A DNA stretch of 17,456 nucleotides, taken from positions 1-17,456 of the forward strand of contig JAEZOA010000158.1 of NCBI GenBank assembly GCA_023441625.1, in the 5' to 3' direction. The translations under genes and the position numbers were made by a program. This stretch comes from Bacillota bacterium. Lineage in GTDB: Bacteria; Bacillota; Clostridia; Acetivibrionales; DSM-1351. Shown piece after piece: positions 14,349-17,456 of this stretch (its first letter is position 1; each line of letters starts with the position of its first letter). A model generated the notes under the pieces. The model was not told the DNA's origin, did no database searches, and worked only from the letters and a program-made list of their open reading frames with translations.

Positions 14349-14386
14349 TTAAACGCTATAGTCCTTTGTGGATAAATAGCGTTTAA
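14349..14386 (+). terminator. Hairpin downstream of the small Cys protein
   Basis: TTAAACGCTAT (14349-14359) and ATAGCGTTTAA (14376-14386) pair perfectly over 11 bp with a 16-nt loop, about 28 nt after the stop codon. The 3' side reads GTTTAATATATGTT, moderately U-rich. It could also stop minus-strand transcripts arriving from 14479. Confidence 0.6.
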
Positions 14387-14478
14387 TATATGTTACTAAA
14401 TGTATCAATAATTCTCCTGCAAAACGGTTTAAGCTTCATAGCAAAAAAATTCTATAAGCAAAATCTCTACTAACGTAT

Positions 14479-14817
14479 TTATTCATATGTTGAGTTCTTT
14501 CTCTGCTTAATCCTATCAAAGCTATCCTCGTTAAGATTAGAATTGGCGTCCGTATTGCTTTGGTTGCTGTAATTACTTTGACTATTGTAGTTATTTGATT
14601 TATTTTGACCACTCTGCTTGTAATTAGTTTCATTGGCATTGCTACTATCATTAATAAATTTTTCTAACTCAAGGCTGTTTTTCAATCTCAAGGCCTCTGC
14701 TTTTAGCTCAGTATCAGCTTTTATTTGTTCCTTCTTTAAAAGATAATCCTTAACCTCACCAACTAGCTTAGGGCTAAATATTAAAACTATTGCTACTATT
14801 GGAATTATGTAGTCCAC
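14479..14817 (-). CDS. Membrane-anchored coiled-coil protein with Asn/Ser-rich tail, unknown function
   Basis: I place the start at GTG 14815-14817 (112 residues), because GAGGGGG (14828-14834) lies 10 nt upstream. An earlier TTG at 14833-14835 overlaps that ribosome binding site and is unlikely. The protein has one N-terminal membrane helix (about 3-18, IIPIVAIVLIFS). A charged helix follows that should form a coiled coil (about 22-55, Lys/Glu/Leu-rich). The tail of about 50 residues is Asn/Ser/Gln-rich with NYNSQSNYSNQSN, and the end is basic. It looks like a short membrane tether with a disordered tail. I do not recognise a family. It stands alone, with about 124 bp separating it from the metallophosphoesterase stop upstream. 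Confidence 0.65.
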   Translation of the reverse strand: MDYIIPIVAIVLIFSPKLVGEVKDYLLKKEQIKADTELKAEALRLKNSLELEKFINDSSNANETNYKQSGQNKSNNYNSQSNYSNQSNTDANSNLNEDSFDRIKQRKNSTYE

Positions 14818-14941
14818 AAAAATTATCCCCCTCAAAAACTATATAAACCATGATTGTTTAATTATAACATATCTGCCCAAATGTATAACATACTTTGGTA
14901 ATATAATTATGTAATCTCTTAATTCTAATGCTCTTAATTTG

Positions 14942-15796
14942 TCACTTTGTACTATCAGTTCCTTTTATATCTATAACAACCACCTCAGGAGGATTGAATA
15001 TACGTGGCAAACGAGGATTATAAGAAAGTCCCCTACTTACTATGTGACTAAATGAATCATGCTTATACTCCCCACCTGCATATTTAGGAAACCAACCCTG
15101 ATTAGGTGCAAACAGGCCATTCAATAACAACGGAATTCTAACCTGTCCACCATGTGAATGTCCTGACAGCACCAAATCAAACGTGTTTTCTTTATATATT
15201 TCTATTAATTCAGGGCGGTGAGCTAAGAGTATTTTGAAGTAAGGCTTATCTTTAAATTCAGAAAATGTCTTATACATTTCTTCCTGCCAGTTAAAATCTG
15301 GTTTCTCATAGTTTGAAACTTCAGGGTCATCAACTCCACCAATAATTATGTTTGAATTTTTTACTCTAATCTGTTCATAGCTGTTTTCAAGTATGGTTAC
15401 ATTATATTTTCTAATAATCTCCTTAATGCTTTTGATATCATTTGACCAAAATTCATGGTTTCCAGACACATAGTAAGTTGGAGCTAACCCCCTAATACCC
15501 GATAAGAACTGTTTCGTGCCATCAATTGGTTCTTGATCATCGGCTATATCTCCTACAAGTGCTATAATATCTGGCTTTTGTTTTTTGATTAGTGAAATGA
15601 GTTTTGATTGATTTTCACCATAAATCTGGCTATGCAAATCAGTAATCAAAACAATCCTTATTGAATCATTTCCATCTAATTTATTAGAGTTAATTGTGTA
15701 GTTTCTCACGACCAAGCTGTTATAAAAAGCAAGAAATAAAAGTATGATTAATAGAATTATTACACCTATAGCAATTAATTTCTTTTCCTTTGTCAA
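14942..15796 (-). CDS. Membrane-anchored metallophosphoesterase (YkuE-like)
   Basis: The 284-residue protein carries all calcineurin-like phosphoesterase motifs in order: DLH (53-55), GDIADD (82-87), GNHE (112-115), AHRPE (192-196) and GHSHGGQ (212-218). These residues bind a two-metal centre. An N-terminal hydrophobic helix (about 7-27) without a clear cleavage site anchors it, so the catalytic domain probably lies outside the membrane, as in the YkuE/LpxH-like group that hydrolyses phosphodiesters or lipid pyrophosphates. The substrate here is unknown. The start is TTG at 15794-15796, chosen because GGAG (15803-15806) lies 6 nt upstream and no ATG is suitable. The ribosome binding site directly abuts a DUF5050-like remnant on the other strand. 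Confidence 0.88.
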   Translation of the reverse strand: MTKEKKLIAIGVIILLIILLFLAFYNSLVVRNYTINSNKLDGNDSIRIVLITDLHSQIYGENQSKLISLIKKQKPDIIALVGDIADDQEPIDGTKQFLSGIRGLAPTYYVSGNHEFWSNDIKSIKEIIRKYNVTILENSYEQIRVKNSNIIIGGVDDPEVSNYEKPDFNWQEEMYKTFSEFKDKPYFKILLAHRPELIEIYKENTFDLVLSGHSHGGQVRIPLLLNGLFAPNQGWFPKYAGGEYKHDSFSHIVSRGLSYNPRLPRIFNPPEVVVIDIKGTDSTK

Positions 15797-15806
15797 ATTG
15801 CTCTCC

Positions 15807-16022
15807 TTTTATGGTGACTGGATATATTATACTATTGATAATGATAGCATTCACAAACAAAAACTTGATGGTTCAAAACAAGAGACCATAATCGTAAATT
15901 TTAATACATCTACTCCTTGTTTATCAATATTTGGAAATTGGATATATTATTTTTCCCCAGCAGATGGTTTTAAAATTTGTAAAATTGGCACAAATGGAGT
16001 TGGCAAAGTCATATTTGACTAA
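15807..16022 (+). pseudogene. Truncated DUF5050-like repeat remnant
   Basis: The plus frame encodes two tandem repeats, GDWIYYTIDNDSIHKQKLDG and GNWIYYFSPADGFKICKI. The WIYY...hydrophobic-Lys-x-x-G pattern belongs to DUF5050-type beta-propeller repeats of clostridial surface or sensor proteins. There is no start codon with a ribosome binding site inside the matching part. Upstream of 15807 the frame merely reads the antisense of the metallophosphoesterase N-terminus. It therefore looks like the 3' end of a larger gene cut off at a recombination junction near 15803-15807, with the native TAA at 16020-16022 kept. Confidence 0.65.
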
Positions 16023-16105
16023 TTCACCTCAATAATAAACATGTTTGAAAGGTGTATTAGCTATAAACAACGCTAGTTAATAATCTAAAAGTACTTATGA
16101 AAATT

Positions 16106-16143
16106 TAACGCTGTAACCTTCCTATTTGGATTTTACAGTGTTA
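16106..16143 (-). terminator. Terminator-like hairpin after the 52-residue gene
   Basis: TAACGCTGTAA (16106-16116) and TTACAGTGTTA (16133-16143) form an 11-bp stem with one mismatch or wobble and a 16-nt loop. It lies 12 nt past the stop at 16155-16157 on the minus strand, followed by AATTTTC. It may also end plus-strand readthrough from the DUF5050 remnant. Confidence 0.5.
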
Positions 16144-16154
16144 CTTTCTTTGTG

Positions 16155-16313
16155 TTATTTATCTCTCATATGTAAAACTGACCTGTTACTACTATTAGTA
16201 ATAAAGTAAGCATTTACTAATATTATTGGGATTAATCCTAATATAAAAATTGCTCTAAATAATTCTTCTACAGTAATAGTTCCAAATTGTAAGGTAAAGA
16301 TTTTTCTGAGCAT
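16155..16313 (-). CDS. 52-residue single-helix membrane peptide
   Basis: A short open frame begins at ATG 16311-16313 with a strong GGGGAGG at 16322-16328, ideally spaced. It encodes a 52-residue protein beginning MLRKIFTLQFGTITVEELFR. One membrane helix follows at about 21-39 (AIFILGLIPIILVNAYFIT), and the end is basic (HMRDK). The strong ribosome binding site, a terminator-like hairpin 12 nt after the stop, and the clean membrane-helix pattern argue it is translated. I recognise no family. It is one of several tiny membrane proteins in this end of the window, all on the minus strand but each with its own spacing, so they are not clearly one operon. Confidence 0.6.
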   Translation of the reverse strand: MLRKIFTLQFGTITVEELFRAIFILGLIPIILVNAYFITNSSNRSVLHMRDK

Positions 16314-16392
16314 AACAAAAACCTCCCCAATCACCTACTAATTTAAAGATAAACTGAAATCTCTTATCAATTGTATTTTAAATCATAATTTT

Positions 16393-16785
16393 TTATTTAC
16401 TTTCTAATGAGACTAAAGAGCCGTCTATTTCTTCTGCTATCCGGTCACCTTCTACGAATTTTTCTTCTTTCATTTTTTGCTCAGTGACTCTATATTGCTT
16501 TTCTATTTCATTTTTATCAATGACATAAATCACTACATCTGGCGAATCCTCCACAGTTTCGATTTTTCTTATTGTCATTATGTTTTCTGATAGTTGTTTA
16601 TCTTTTGCTTTACCTATTGCCATTCCGATACACATTCCGATTGGAATTCCGAAACATATCCCAAGACTCATATTGCCAGGAAAAAAAATGTCACCAAATA
16701 TTAAGCCACCCGAAACTCCTAAACACATTCCAAGACTCATATATAGTGCCATGTATTTTTCGATTTTATTTTTTTTATTCTTCAT
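16393..16785 (-). CDS. Gly-zipper membrane protein with duplicated helix, unknown function
   Basis: This 130-residue protein has a basic N-terminus (MKNKKNKIEK) and two related Gly-zipper membrane helices: MSLGMCLGVSGGLIFG at 16-31 and MSLGICFGIPIGMCIG at 39-54. Both carry the MSLGxCxG pattern 23 residues apart. The repeat is visible in the DNA too (CCAAGACTCATAT at 16661-16673 and 16730-16742), so it arose by internal duplication. A charged soluble domain follows (about 62-130), with VVIYVIDKNEIEKQYRV and an acidic end. Proteins with this two-helix Gly-zipper are frequent in Firmicutes but have no established role. ATG at 16783-16785 has a modest GTAGGT site. No recognisable partner gene is adjacent. 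Confidence 0.7.
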   Translation of the reverse strand: MKNKKNKIEKYMALYMSLGMCLGVSGGLIFGDIFFPGNMSLGICFGIPIGMCIGMAIGKAKDKQLSENIMTIRKIETVEDSPDVVIYVIDKNEIEKQYRVTEQKMKEEKFVEGDRIAEEIDGSLVSLESK

Positions 16786-16904
16786 AGTTACCTACCCAAA
16801 TTCCTATATAACTATATATTACTATAGATATAGTTAATTCATACTTTTATACAATTGTTCAAATCCTTATATTCTTAGTTATAAATATTTTATAGATTAT
16901 AATT

Positions 16905-16926
16905 CCAGTATTTTTATAAATACCGG
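16905..16926 (-). terminator. Hairpin behind the 87-residue gene
   Basis: In minus-strand RNA CCGGUAUUU (16918-16926) pairs with AAAUACUGG (16905-16913) over 9 bp, including one G-U, with a 4-nt loop. It lies about 57 nt beyond the stop at 16983. The G-U would be a mismatch on the plus strand. The following sequence AATTATAATC is not a U-run, so termination is uncertain. Confidence 0.4.
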
Positions 16927-16982
16927 TTCTCTGTTATTGAAATCTTTTATCATAGTAAAACTATGAGGTATATTACTATGAA

Positions 16983-17246
16983 TTAAGTTTCAATCTCATA
17001 TCCCTGTGCATCAAAATTCTTTAATAAAACCTGAACACTAGGTATAATATCTTTTAAGTCCATCATATTAACTTCAATTTTATCATTGTTTACTTTCACT
17101 TGACTTGTTCCGTAAGCTACTCCATAATTCTTCTCTATTCCTGTATCCTCATTTGCCTTAGAATCTGTTAAAAAACTCATTAAAAAAAATGCGATTGCTA
17201 ATACCCCTATTGTTCCTACTATAAAACATATTCTTTTCTTGTTCAT
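16983..17246 (-). CDS. Small membrane-anchored or exported protein, unknown
   Basis: The 87-residue protein starts at ATG 17244-17246, preceded by GAGAGG. The N-terminus MNKKR is followed by a hydrophobic helix (about 6-26, ICFIVGTIGVLAIAFFLMSFL) with no clear lipobox or signal-peptidase site, so it may be anchored. The remaining 60 residues are soluble and alternate charged and beta-type segments (YGVAYGTSQVKVNNDKIEV), then VQVLLKNFDAQGYEIE. I recognise no family. It is the last gene before a hairpin-rich block at the right edge that may be an IS end. Confidence 0.65.
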   Translation of the reverse strand: MNKKRICFIVGTIGVLAIAFFLMSFLTDSKANEDTGIEKNYGVAYGTSQVKVNNDKIEVNMMDLKDIIPSVQVLLKNFDAQGYEIET

Positions 17247-17338
17247 AATGTATAACCTCTCAAAATATATTTAATTGATTATACCATATTTACCACAATG
17301 TAGGTAATATAATTAAAAAAACATAAAACCAGTCATGA

Positions 17339-17456
17339 CCACACGTAGAACGTGTGGCATGCTCTAGCCCTATAAGGGCATGTTACTAGCTATGTCTAAA
17401 GACATATTGAATTGTCCGCCAACCGCGTGAATTTTACGGGCAGCCCCTTAAGGGGC
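17339..17456. mobile_element. Hairpin-rich end of a probable IS200/IS605-type element (partial)
   Basis: Within 118 bp there are four perfect hairpins: CCACACG/CGTGTGG (17339-17345, 17351-17357), GCCCT/AGGGC (17367-17371, 17375-17379), TATGTC/GACATA (17391-17396, 17401-17406) and the palindrome GCCCCTTAAGGGGC (17443-17456) at the window edge. A fifth, imperfect one is CCGCGT/ACGGG (17424-17440). Such a run matches, from memory, the structured ends of clostridial IS200/IS605 elements, which are cut as folded single strands by Y1 transposases. The transposase would lie beyond 17456. The boundary appears to be near 17320-17338, where the sequence changes from AT-rich spacer. A structured RNA is the alternative. 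Confidence 0.5.

Noticed and set aside
14818..14835. TTG start six codons upstream for the coiled-coil protein.
   Set aside because: The upstream codons coincide with the GAGGGGG ribosome binding site of the GTG at 14815-14817, so that GTG is the better start.
16572..16837. Overlapping plus-strand open frames across the Gly-zipper gene (Ile/Pro/His repeats).
   Set aside because: They are antisense readings of the duplicated Gly-zipper helices; the repeats mirror the MSLGxCxG codons.

Overview
The window looks like chromosome from a low-GC, Gram-positive anaerobe of the class Clostridia. This rests on AT-rich codon use, strong GGAGG-type ribosome binding sites, and the start of an indolepyruvate:ferredoxin oxidoreductase gene. 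A 1434-residue fusion of (R)-2-hydroxyacyl-CoA dehydratase activase with dehydratase-like domains and a small Gly-zipper membrane protein also fit. The species cannot be named from sequence alone. No rRNA, tRNA or CRISPR array was seen.

Layout. 1-75 (minus): first 25 codons of iorA, whose Shine-Dalgarno sequence is mirrored by a perfect anti-SD 33 nt upstream in the leader. 401-2111 (minus): an ABC-F ATPase and its UUCG-tetraloop terminator. 2218-3492 (plus): a dCTP-deaminase-family gene overlapping a HAD hydrolase gene by 8 bp. 3496-3830: a 335-bp foldback element filling the space between convergent genes, with two 138-nt arms and a folded GC-rich core. 3842-6041 (minus): an NfeD-like membrane protein with a His-rich loop, then flotillin, forming a membrane-microdomain operon like yuaF-yuaG. 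6042-6541: non-coding, with a good promoter for that operon and a hairpin ending the next unit.

6542-8785 (minus) is a decaying accessory island. In transcription order it holds two hairpins, a small gene broken by a GA duplication, a multiply broken 3' remnant of a Gly-rich toxin-like gene, an intact four-helix membrane protein placed like an immunity gene, and a small gene interrupted by one in-frame TAA. It is probably a relic toxin/immunity locus of the polymorphic or type VII (LXG) kind; that assignment is inference.

8786-13965: the giant activase/dehydratase-like gene (minus, GTG start) is divergent from a TetR regulator (plus). The gap between them holds overlapping dyads that cover the -35 box of the giant gene, so local repression by the TetR protein is the simplest model.

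13966-17456: small genes. These are a Cys-containing DUF1496-like protein, a membrane-anchored coiled-coil protein with an Asn/Ser-rich tail, a membrane-anchored metallophosphoesterase with a TTG start beside a truncated DUF5050-like remnant, a 52-residue one-helix protein, a Gly-zipper membrane protein and a small anchored protein. The last ~120 bp is a run of hairpins resembling the end of an IS200/IS605-type element that continues beyond the window.
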